Shown in pieces: positions 8,694 through 17,120 of a stretch of 64,000 nt of DNA (its first letter is position 1; each line of letters opens with the position of its first letter). A program made the translations under genes and the position numbers. A model generated the notes under the pieces. It was not told the DNA's origin. It saw only the letters and a list, made by a program, of their open reading frames with translations, and ran no database searches. Source of the stretch: Micromonospora sp. WMMA1363 (GTDB taxonomy: Bacteria > Actinomycetota > Actinomycetes > Mycobacteriales > Micromonosporaceae); contig NZ_JAUALB010000004.1 of the NCBI RefSeq assembly GCF_030345795.1, positions 1 to 64,000 on the forward strand, in the 5' to 3' direction.

Positions 8694-9668
8694 ATGGGAA
8701 AGACGGTCGTCGTGTACGCCGGCGAGCAACCGCCCGGCGCCTGGCAGGCGTCAATGTTCGTCGCCGGGCCGATGCCCCGCGATCCCGACGCGCCGTCGTG
8801 GCGACCCGAAGCGCTACACCTGATCGTCGACGGCTGGACCGGGCCGGGAACCCTCGTCGTGTTCGTCCCCGAGGCCCGCGACCGCCACCGGCCGCAGGCC
8901 GGCTACATCTCCCAGGACTGGGAGGAACGCTGGATGGCCGTCGCCGACGTCATCATGTTCTGGGTACCACGCCGGATGCCCGACCTGCCGGGGCTGAACA
9001 CCAACATCGAGTACGGGCGGACGGAAACCTCCGGCCGTGTCGTGCTCGGCCTGCCGCCCGATGCGGTCAGCGTCCACTACCTGCGCCGCGGCGCCGAGGC
9101 CCACGGCGTACCCGTCCGCGACACCCTCGACGCCACCATCGGCGCCGTCCTCGCGATCATCGGCGACGGCGCGCAGCGCGACGGCGCGGACCGCGACGTG
9201 CCGCTACTGATCTGGCGCACTGACACCTTCCAAGCATGGCGTCGCCGCAAGCCAGCCGAACTGACCTCGGCACGAGTGCTGTGGGCGTGGACACCACCGC
9301 CGACGTTCGAACTAGCCGCGTGGGCGATGAAGGTCGAAGTGACGCCGCTGGACTACGACGACGCGCACACGATGCTAGTCACTGCGATCGGCGACGGCAC
9401 GACGACCCATATTGCCATCGCCGACCATGACCGATACACCACAGAGCCACAGGCAGCGCGTTCAGCCAAGAGCCGCCGAACGCCAGCAAGAGCAACGTCG
9501 GTCGCGGGCGACCCGGCGGGATGGTCACCCCCGCTGATGATGCCGCCGGCATCACGGGCAGACACTCCCATGGCCCTCAACGAGCGGCCGGGTGAGGATG
9601 CCGGAGCGGCAGGTAGACGCGGCGCACGCCGGTCACCACTGCCAGCGTCACGGACGGACTCGTGTTGA
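8694..9668 (+). CDS. Nucleoside 2-deoxyribosyltransferase-like protein
   Basis: Start ATG (MGKTVVVYAGEQPPG) with an AAGGAGA site. The N-terminal 150 residues match the Nuc_deoxyri_tr2 pattern: SMFVAGPMPRD, DWEERWMAVADVIMFWVPR and NTNIEYGR with the probable catalytic Glu. The second half is unassigned. The frame then runs through a palindrome copy (LMMPPASRAD near residue 284) into a low-complexity tail of about 40 residues, which looks like an extension gained from the repeat. The family cleaves or exchanges N-glycosidic bonds of nucleosides. Co-directional with the XRE/TPR regulator. Confidence 0.72.
   Translation: MGKTVVVYAGEQPPGAWQASMFVAGPMPRDPDAPSWRPEALHLIVDGWTGPGTLVVFVPEARDRHRPQAGYISQDWEERWMAVADVIMFWVPRRMPDLPGLNTNIEYGRTETSGRVVLGLPPDAVSVHYLRRGAEAHGVPVRDTLDATIGAVLAIIGDGAQRDGADRDVPLLIWRTDTFQAWRRRKPAELTSARVLWAWTPPPTFELAAWAMKVEVTPLDYDDAHTMLVTAIGDGTTTHIAIADHDRYTTEPQAARSAKSRRTPARATSVAGDPAGWSPPLMMPPASRADTPMALNERPGEDAGAAGRRGARRSPLPASRTDSC
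9538..9555. repeat. Palindrome copy inside a gene 3' end
   Basis: TGATGCCGCCGGCATCAC; read in frame as MMPPAS in the deoxyribosyltransferase-like protein. Confidence 0.88.
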
Positions 9669-9808
9669 GCAACGCGGAGACGTCGGTAGCCGACACCGCT
9701 GATGCCGGCTACCGTCTGCGATACTGTGCTGGTTATCGATGTCCTGATCCAGGGTCGGCGTCCGACCGCAGCGTCGGGTCGCAGGAACAAGGCGGGCCGC
9801 CAGCATCG

Positions 9809-9827
9809 GTGATGCTGCCGGCATCAC
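9809..9827. repeat. Palindrome copy, one mismatch
   Basis: GTGATGCTGCCGGCATCAC between two convergent genes (9668 and 9880). Confidence 0.85.
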
Positions 9828-9879
9828 CGCACGAACGGGGCAGTGTGGTCCTGGGTGGCATCGTTCGATGCCACCAGGG

Positions 9880-10101
9880 TCACTTGCCGAAGTTGTTCTT
9901 CTTGACAGCGCCTACGAACGCATCCCATCCGGCGTCTGTGAAGTGCAGGATCGGACCCTCGCCGTTGTCCTTTGTGTCCCTCATATACACGGCGCCGGCG
10001 AGGTTGAGGGCGACCTCAACGCATCCCTGACCGTTGTTGCTTCTGCTGCTTTTGAACCATCGGGCTCCGACCAGTTCTCCGGGCCTGACCAGCTTTACCA
10101 T
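9880..10101 (-). CDS. DUF397 domain protein
   Basis: A 73-residue protein with the DUF397 signature: ARWFKSSRSNNGQGCVEVA at 13-31, the conserved RD in MRDTKDN and a terminal W-x-x-F segment (GWDAFVGAVKKNNF). In actinobacteria DUF397 genes sit next to XRE/DUF5753 regulators, as here, where the regulator lies just upstream on the same strand. The pair has been linked to developmental control and toxin-antitoxin-like behaviour; the exact role of this copy is not shown. Confidence 0.88.
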   Translation of the reverse strand: MVKLVRPGELVGARWFKSSRSNNGQGCVEVALNLAGAVYMRDTKDNGEGPILHFTDAGWDAFVGAVKKNNFGK

Positions 10102-10206
10102 CGTTGTGTCCTTACATCGTCGAATGAGAGTACGAAACCGTTATCCGAGGGAGCAATGCGAGCGCACCCACGGGGAAAAATCCTGGGCAACGCCGGCCCA
10201 GCTCGT

Positions 10207-11154
10207 TTAGCGGGACCTTTCCTGTGCTTTCGATCGCATCATCTCCTTCAAGCGTTCCTCGATCAGCGCTCTGGAGTCGTCCGCCGTGAGCGCCCGTTCC
10301 TTCAGGTCCTTCCACACGGCGTCATAGGCCTCTACGTCGCTGACGGTTTGGGTGTACATGGCGCCGGTGAAGGTTTCGACGTAGGCGAGCGCGGGTTCGG
10401 CGATGGAGTCATTCATTGCCGAACCGTTTCCGTTGGCGGCTGTTGCTGTTTCAGGGAAGTCGAGCAGTGTGAAATCGGAGGCGGCCATGCCGGCGTGCAC
10501 GCCGGTCCCGAAGGGAATGATCCGCACGCTGGCGTTGTCGCGTTCGGTCAGACGCAGGATTCGTTCCAGTTGCCGCCTCATGGTGTCGGCTCCCCCGACC
10601 ATTCGGTGTAGCGCTCCTTCAGAGCCGATGGCCTCGAAAACGACTGAGCTGCGTTCCAGTAGTCGCTGACGGTGTAGCCGAGACTCGACGCGGCGTTCCA
10701 CTTCCTCGCGCGGTTCCCTGCCCGGCGGGACGCTGATGACGGCACGAGCGTACGCCGGCTCCTGGACCAGGCCGGGAAGCAGATCCCCGAAATGCACACG
10801 GATGCGCTTCGCGAACTCCTCCAGCGACAGATAGAGACTGAACCAGGCTGGTACCTCGGAGCTGGTGTAGTTCTGCCACCAGGACTGTTGTCGACCGTTA
10901 CGTGTCTCGGCGGCGAGCGCGAGGAGGAGTTGGCGTTCCTTGTCGTCGGCGCCGAACAAATCAGCCATCGCGTCGACCAGTCGAACAGGCAATTTCACGC
11001 CGTCCTCGGCTGTCTCCAGCCGAAGGATCGTGGCGCGGCCAAGTTCCAGTTCCTTCGCGGCTCGATCCTGCGTCACCTGCGCGCGAGTGCGCAGAGTAAA
11101 GAACAAACGGGCGAAACTACGTCGAACGGGGTCCAGTCCGACTAGATCGGCCAC
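10207..11154 (-). CDS. XRE-family regulator with DUF5753 domain
   Basis: The GTG at 11154 (VADLVGLDPVRRSF) is chosen because GAGGAG precedes it at six bases; a further-upstream ATG lacks a site. Residues about 10-75 are a helix-turn-helix (LRTRAQVTQDRAAKELELGRATILRLE). The C-terminal part carries the DUF5753 hallmarks: a helical EPAYARAVI segment, RQRLL, and FTLLDFPE near the end. Paired with the DUF397 gene downstream. Four copies of a TGAGACATCC-like motif upstream are candidate binding sites. Confidence 0.9.
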   Translation of the reverse strand: MADLVGLDPVRRSFARLFFTLRTRAQVTQDRAAKELELGRATILRLETAEDGVKLPVRLVDAMADLFGADDKERQLLLALAAETRNGRQQSWWQNYTSSEVPAWFSLYLSLEEFAKRIRVHFGDLLPGLVQEPAYARAVISVPPGREPREEVERRVESRLHRQRLLERSSVVFEAIGSEGALHRMVGGADTMRRQLERILRLTERDNASVRIIPFGTGVHAGMAASDFTLLDFPETATAANGNGSAMNDSIAEPALAYVETFTGAMYTQTVSDVEAYDAVWKDLKERALTADDSRALIEERLKEMMRSKAQERSR

Positions 11155-11170
11155 GGTCGCCTCCTCACAG

Positions 11171-11325
11171 GGATGTCTCACTCAAATGATACGCGCACCC
11201 AGGAGGGGTGTCGCCGTTGGGCTTGTCGCTCGGGAGTCAACTTTGCCTGAACGCAGTTTCGATAGAGACATCCTTAGTTGAAGGTGTTGCTTTTTAGGAT
11301 GTCTCAAAGTTCAATGAGGACATCC
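11171..11325. promoter_or_regulatory. Repeated TGAGACATCC-like operator candidates
   Basis: GGATGTCTCA at 11171-11180 and 11297-11306, GAGACATCC at 11265-11273 and the one-base-longer TGAGGACATCC at 11315-11325. The copies occur in both orientations upstream of the XRE gene, as expected for autoregulation. The remainder up to about 11590 shows no credible gene. Confidence 0.55.
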
Positions 11326-11923
11326 CCGCCGTCGGTCGCTATGAGGGCAGCGGCGGCGGGTGACCCGGGGCGGTGCAGTGGCTTTGGCGCTGCCCCAGAC
11401 CCCTGTGTGTCGCCTCGTCATGCCTGCCGGAGCGGCCTTGGGGGGGTGTGGTGGTCGGGCGGGTGTGCTCGGAGGTGCCGCCCGGCCGCCACGACCGGCT
11501 CGTGCGCCGAATACTCCAGGATGGATGAGGAGACGAGGGTGTCGTATCCAGGCGATGAGTTGCAGCGGTTTGGTTAGGGTGCGGCTCCTCTGAGGTGATC
11601 GTCTATTGTGGGATGGCACCGCCGAGGTAGCGGCTGTTGTGGATGCGTTGTTGTTCCTGGGCCAGGTGCCAGGTCCAGTACTGGTCGAAGTCGCCGTTGC
11701 TGATCAGGGTGCGGAGTTTGAGGATTGCTTCGGCGCCGTCGAGGCCCCAGCGGGCGCCGGTGACGTCCATACGATCTTTGACCAGGTGGCGGCAGGCGCC
11801 TTCGATCACCCCGGTGGCGATCGGCCACCCGTTGGCCAGCGCGGTCGGGTAGTCCAGGTACGGTTTTTTGGCCAGCAGGTAGGCGGCGGCGACATCGGCG
11901 GGTTTGCGTTTGCTGGGGTCCAG

Positions 11924-13793
11924 GACTCTGCTGCCGAATTCGTGACACGCCGTCGGGATCGTTCGTACTGGCCGGTTACGGGGTCATGATCCCTGTTCGC
12001 GGTCGTGTTCCTTCCGTCGGTGGCTGCGGGATGGGGTGTACGGGTGTCGATGCAGCCGCGGTCGCGGGTCCAGATTCCTGATCAGACGGTGCTGGTGGCC
12101 CGCGCGGCGTTCCCGAACGGCAGCGTGGCGATATCAGCGCGTGACCACCTGGGTGAGGTGTTCACCGACGAACAGTTCGCTGCCGCGTTCGGTGTCCGGG
12201 GCGCTCCGGCCGAATCGCCGGGCGCCTTAGCGCTGGTGACCGCGTTGCAGTTCGCGGAGAACCTGACCGATCGGCAGGCCGCGCGGATGGTCGCCCGGGC
12301 GATCGACTGGAAGTACGCGCTCGGCCTGGAGCTGACCGATCCCGGCTTCGACGCCAGCGTGCTGTCCAAGTTCCGTACCCGGCTGGTCGAGCACGGCCTG
12401 GAAGAACAGGTCTTCACCGCGATGCTGACCGTGTCGACCGGCAAGGGCCTGATCGCGGCTGGTGGTAAGCAGCGCACCGATTCCACTCACGTGATCAGCG
12501 CGGTGCGAGACCTCAACCGTCTGGAGGTGGCCGGCGAGTCGGTACGGGCCTGCCTGGAAACGTTGTCGGTGGCCGCACCGGACTGGCTGGCCACCGCTAT
12601 CGACGTCGGCGAGTGGGCGCACCGGTAGCGGGCCACGCATCGATTCCTGGCGGCTACCCGCCTCGCAGGCCAAGCGGGACCGCCTCGCCCAGGTCTACGG
12701 CACCGACGCCGTCGCCCTGCTGCGCGCGGTGTTCGCCCCTGCCGCCCCGGTCTGGCTGGCCGAACTGCCCGCGGTGCGGACGCTGCGCACCGTGCTGGTG
12801 CAGAACTATCTGATCACCACCGACAGCAGGGGGCGGGAGGTGATCCGGCGGCGGGAGGCGGACACGGACGGTCTCCCGCCCGCCAGATCCCGGATCACCT
12901 CCCCGTACGACACCGACACCCGGTGGGCCGCAAAAGGCGACGACCTGTTCTGGAACGGCTACAAGGTCCACCTGACCGAGACCTGCGACCCCGACACCGA
13001 GCACGGCACCACCAGCGACCACGACGGCCAGACCGGTCCCCGGCCGACACCGAACCTGATCGTCAACGTGGCCACCACGGCGGCCACCGTCCCCGACGTG
13101 AAAGCCACCACCGGCATCCACCAGCACCTGCACGACCGCCGGCTGCTGCCCGCCGAGCACTACCTCGACTCCGGCTACCCCTCAGCCGACACCATCGCCA
13201 CCGCGCAGACTTTCGGCGTCACCATGGTCACCCCGGCCCTGCTCGACCAGTCCGCCCAGGCCCGTGCCCGCACCGGCTACGACAAGACCTGCTTCACCAT
13301 CGACTTCGACACCCGGCAGGTCACCTGCCCCCAAGGACACACCAACACCTCCTGGAGCCCCACGGTCCAACGCGGCACCGAGGTCATCGTGGTCAAGTTC
13401 CCCACCACCACCTGCGGCCCGTGCCCCGCCCGCGCCCAGTGCACCACCGCGAAACGCGGCGGCCGGCAACTCACCTTCTACCCCCGCGACCTCCACCACG
13501 CCCTCACCGCTGCCCGCACCCGACAGACCAGCGACAGCTGGCACGACAAGTACAAGCTGCGCGCCGGCGTCGAAGGCACCATCAACCAGGCCCTCGACAT
13601 CACCGGCATCCGCCACACCCGCTACCGCGGCCTCGCGAAAACCCGCCTCCAACACGTGTTCTCCGCGATCGCCCTCAACCTCGTCCGACTCCACACCTGG
13701 TGGACCGACCACCCCCTACCAACAGCCCGGACCAGCAACCTCCAACGCCTCGATCACGCCCTCGCCGCCTGAACCGAATTGGGCAGCAGAGTC
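11924..13793 (+). mobile_element. IS1182-family element inside ISKra4
   Basis: Ends carry the 12-bp inverted repeat GACTCTGCTGCC / GGCAGCAGAGTC, flanked by the direct repeat GTCCAG at 11918-11923 and 13794-13799. Length 1870 bp. Insertion is within the ISKra4 transposase gene. Confidence 0.85.
12050..13772 (+). pseudogene. IS1182-family transposase, one frameshift
   Basis: The first frame (MQPRSRVQIPDQTVLVARAA) has the IS1182 N-terminal domain with FTDEQFAAAFG and DRQAARMVARAIDWKYALGL, then the DDE region beginning RTDSTHVISAVRDLNRLE. It hits a stop at 12626. The protein continues in another frame from about 12621 (RIDSWRLPASQAKRDRLAQV), through HYLDSGYPSAD and a Cys-rich CGPCPARAQC segment, to 13772 including KYKLRAGVEGTINQAL. 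A single base near 12620 separates the two. No slippery sequence typical of programmed frameshifting is evident, so it is taken as disabled. Confidence 0.82.
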
Positions 13794-14348
13794 GTCCAGG
13801 CCGTGGTAGGTGGCCTTGCGTCGGATGGCTGCGGCGACTATGCCGGCCCGTCCGGCCAACACCTGCCGGGCCTGGGCGCGGACCCACCGTTCGGCGTTCG
13901 GGTCGCCCTCCGGGTGGAAACACCAGGTGGCCTTCCAGAGGTACTCGATGACGTGGATGAAGTCCACAACAACCGGCAAGGTGATCTTGCGGGTTTTGGC
14001 CTCGGCGTGGATCCGGTCGATCTGGTGGGTGTTGCCGTCGACCAGGGCGATCCAGGTCCGAGCGTGGTCGGGGTCGCGGCGGTCGGCCTCGGCGAACCCG
14101 GCGGCGATCACCGCCGCGGCGTCGTCGGTCACGCTGGCGTGCAGCCACTTGCCGGAGGTGACCGGCGCCGGGGTAGCAGTTTGGGCCGCTTCGGGGTCCT
14201 CGGGCAGGATGTCGGCGATGGTGCGCGGCTTGCCGGTCACGTCGAAGACCGCGGCGACCTCGCACATCCGCTTGCGGTTGCGTTTCTCGCCCTTGGACCG
14301 GCGGCCGGCCAGTTTCTGGCTGACCGCGGCCTTGGCGGTGCCCGCGCG

Positions 14349-15936
14349 AGCCTGTCCGATTGTCTGTGTAACGCCCTACTCTGTCTAACTATCGGACATC
14401 GATGGGGATACGGCCTGGGAAGAAGATGTCGAGGGAGTTGAGGGCCTGCTTCCAGCCGTGGACGCCGGCGCCCTCGACGAGACGGGGCGGTGCCTGTCGG
14501 GCCTGGGTGCGGGGCTTGCCGGCCTCGGCGGCGCGTTGGCGGGCGCGTTTGTCCTCGATATCGGCGATGGCCAGCCAGATCAGTTTGACCACGGCGTCGT
14601 CGGTGGGGAAGTGTCCACGGTTCTTGATCACTTTGCGGATCTGGTAGTTGAACGACTCGATCGCGTTGGTGGTGTAGATGATCCGCCTCACCTCGGGTGG
14701 GAAGGCCAGGAACGGGCAGAAGCGGTCCCAGGCGCGTTCCCGGACGGCGACCGCGGCGGGGTACCGCTTGCCGAGAGGGCTGTCGGCGAAGGCGAGCAGG
14801 GCGGTCTCGGCGGCCTCGACCGTGGGCGCGGTGTAGATGTCCTTGAGGGCGGTGACCATCGCCCGCCGGTCCTTGTGGGACACGAACCGCATCGCCGCTC
14901 TGATCAGGTGCACCACGCAGGTTTGCACGGTGGTGTGCGGCCAGACGGCCTCGATCGCCTCGGGTAGGCCGGTGAGCCCGTCGCAGCAGGCGATGAGGAC
15001 ATCTCGTACGCCCCGGTTACGCAGTTCGGTGCAGACCTGCATCCAGAACTTCGCGCCCTCGGTCTGCTGGACCCAGATCCCGAGGACGTGCTTGACCCCG
15101 TCGACGCCGACACCGACGACCAGGTAGCAGGCCTTGTTGCGCACCGTGCCGCCGTCACGGACCTTCACCATCAGCGCGTCGACGTAGGCGATCGGATACA
15201 CCTCATCGAGGGGCCGGGTCTGCCACGCCTTCACCTCGTCGAGGACCTCGTCGGTGATGGTGGAGATGGTGTCCGGGCCGACCTCGGTGCCGTACACCCG
15301 ATGCAGATGGTGGGAGATGTCGCGTACCGTCATCCCACCCGCGTACAACGAGATGACCACATCCGACAGGCCCCCGAGACGGCGGGCGTTCTTCGGCAGC
15401 AGCACCGGGGTGAACGTGCCCGCCCGATCCCGCGGCACCTTCACCTCGACAGGTCCGACCTCGGTCTGCACCGTCTTCGGCGTGTGCCCGTTCCGCGAGT
15501 TCCCCGACCCCTTACCGGACGGATCATGCTTGCCGTAGCCGAGATGCTCGGTCAACTCCGCCCGCAACCCACGCTCCAACACGGCCTTGACCAGTTCGGA
15601 CAGGAACCCACCCGGCCCGGTCAACCGCAGCCCGTCGCCCTTGATCTGCGCCAACACCGCGTCCATCGCCTGATCGTCGACCAGGTCCGCGACCGCCTTC
15701 CGGGCGGCCCGCTTCGCGGCTTCCTCGTCGAGTACCGGCTCGGCCAGGGGCAGCCTCGGCCCGTCAGCGGAGAGCCGTTCCCGCAACCCACGCAGCTCGT
15801 CGGTGTCCACCAGGTCCTGGTCCTGCGGGTTGATCATCGACATAGTCATCACACTTGTCCTATCTGCGCCGACCGGCTCCTACCGGCCATAACGGATATT
15901 CACCTCAATCCGTTACACAGATCTCTCTACAAGCCC
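14349..15936 (-). mobile_element. IS256-family element inside ISKra4
   Basis: Imperfect 25-bp inverted ends share CTGTGTAACG internally and a GCC/CTGT outer part. The 9-bp direct repeat GCCCGCGCG occurs at 14340-14348 and 15937-15945. Removing the element and one repeat copy restores the ISKra4 reading frame. Confidence 0.85.
14389..15852 (-). CDS. IS256-family transposase (mutator type)
   Basis: The 487-residue intact protein has the family path: HLGYGKHDPSGKGSGNSRNG and VPRDRAGTF in the N-terminal part, YVDALMVKVRDGG with the first catalytic Asp, CDGLTGLPEAI with the second, QTCVVHLIR, and NAIESFNYQIRKVIKNRGHFP with the catalytic Glu. The long acidic N-terminal arm (NPQDQDLVDTDELRGLRERL) is normal for this subgroup. 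Distinct from the second IS256 copy at 23297, from which it differs throughout. Likely still functional. Confidence 0.93.
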   Translation of the reverse strand: MMTMSMINPQDQDLVDTDELRGLRERLSADGPRLPLAEPVLDEEAAKRAARKAVADLVDDQAMDAVLAQIKGDGLRLTGPGGFLSELVKAVLERGLRAELTEHLGYGKHDPSGKGSGNSRNGHTPKTVQTEVGPVEVKVPRDRAGTFTPVLLPKNARRLGGLSDVVISLYAGGMTVRDISHHLHRVYGTEVGPDTISTITDEVLDEVKAWQTRPLDEVYPIAYVDALMVKVRDGGTVRNKACYLVVGVGVDGVKHVLGIWVQQTEGAKFWMQVCTELRNRGVRDVLIACCDGLTGLPEAIEAVWPHTTVQTCVVHLIRAAMRFVSHKDRRAMVTALKDIYTAPTVEAAETALLAFADSPLGKRYPAAVAVRERAWDRFCPFLAFPPEVRRIIYTTNAIESFNYQIRKVIKNRGHFPTDDAVVKLIWLAIADIEDKRARQRAAEAGKPRTQARQAPPRLVEGAGVHGWKQALNSLDIFFPGRIPIDVR

Positions 15937-16677
15937 GCCCGCGCGGAGCCCGTCGGGGCGCATCACCACCCCTTTGGCGTCGAAGGACAACGCCAGCACA
16001 TCATCATCGGCCGACCAGTCCGGGGCGTGGGCGGTGTAGAAGGCATCCACATCTATCGCCGCTGCGGCGGCCAACGCCTCGACCTGCCGTTTCCCGATAC
16101 GCACCGTGGTGGCCCGCTCAATCGCGGCCGCCGCGTCGGTGAACGAGCCGCGGGCCGCCTCGGCCGCGGCCAACCGGCGCAGTCCATGCGAGTGCTTCTC
16201 CACGGGCAGGTTCAACACCGCGTCCGCCGGGTTCAGATCGGCCCGCGCCCGCGCCCGGTAGGCGATACGCGTCACCACCACCTCACCGAACCGGGTGGCC
16301 AGCGTCCGCTGCCGCCCCCGCTCGGCCCACCCCCGCAGATGGCTATCGGCGTCGGTCACCTCGTCGAGCCGTTCCTCCCGACTGGCACGAAGATCCAGAC
16401 TGTCCTGCAACAACTGACACAGCAACCGCATGCCATCGGTATGCAGCCGCTCCTCCAGTTCGGCGTGAGTCATCCCCGCCGCATGCTCACCGGACAGGAA
16501 GTCCACCATCGCGCCGAACCGCACGGATGAGCCGGCGAAAGCATCGTCCGCCGTCTCGGATGCGTACTCTTGCACCGGGCTCCCTCTTTGCTGATGTTCG
16601 TGTCTCGCAACCGACGAACATAGCGGGAGGATCCCTTTCACCATCACAACCAGTAACACATCCCCAGGCCACACAGC

Positions 16678-17001
16678 GTGTCGCCGCACCTCACCAGAGC
16701 CGCACCCAAATCGATCATCGACCTGCGGCCGGTCTACCACCGAGCCGAGGACCGCATCCGCGCCCACGTCCTGCTCTGCTGGCTCGCCCTGCTGCTCATC
16801 CGCATCACCGAGACCCGCACCGGACAGACCTGGCCCGCCGTCCGTGACGAACTCCAACGCCTTCACCTGGGCACCTTCACCGGCCCCGCCGGCTCCTTCC
16901 GCCAGCGAACCGAACTCACCACCGGCCAGAAGAAGATCCTCACCGCCCTCGGCCTGCCCGAGCCCCGCCGTGTCTTCGAGGCCACCCCCGCAACCTCCTG
17001 A
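16678..17001 (+). pseudogene. IS1634-type transposase C-terminal remnant
   Basis: The stretch encodes IIDLRPVYHRAEDRIRAHVL and TFTGPAGSFRQRTEL, parallel to the last ~100 residues of the intact transposase at 17267, and the following 80 bp matches the right end of that element up to GCGGAC at about 17083. Everything upstream of it is gone, replaced by the ISKra4 element. Confidence 0.8.
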
Positions 17002-17120
17002 CCAGCACGAACACCCCGGCCTAGTGACACGCCCCGCCACCGGGCCAACCCACGTTTCCCCAGCTCAACCCGCGATTTCGCGGACTAGCCAGCCACCTGA
17101 TCTGTGGAACCCGGGATATA

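Larger units (their letters stand above)
11603..16575 (-). pseudogene. ISKra4-family transposase, interrupted twice
   Basis: GTG start at 16575 with GAGGGAG upstream. Block 1 (16575-15937) ends at GVVMRPDGLRAG; block 2 (14339-13794) begins TAKAAVSQKLAGRR and ends YHGLD; block 3 (11917-11603) begins [14 protein letters not shown] and includes [16 protein letters not shown], the conserved end of the family. With the two insertions and one copy of each target duplication removed, the blocks join in frame to a 499-residue protein without a stop, close to normal length. So the gene was intact when hit. It encodes a DDE-type transposase that is now inactive. Confidence 0.88.
11575..16650 (-). mobile_element. 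ISKra4-family element split by two nested insertions (approximate ends)
   Basis: One ISKra4-type transposase gene is spread over three blocks (16575-15937, 14339-13794, 11917-11603). An IS256-type and an IS1182-type element occupy the gaps. Terminal repeats of the host element were not recognised, so the outer limits are estimates. Confidence 0.65.

Noticed and set aside
12005..13772. Programmed frameshift in the IS1182 transposase
   Set aside because: No slippery run or downstream structure was seen at 12620, and this family normally uses one frame.
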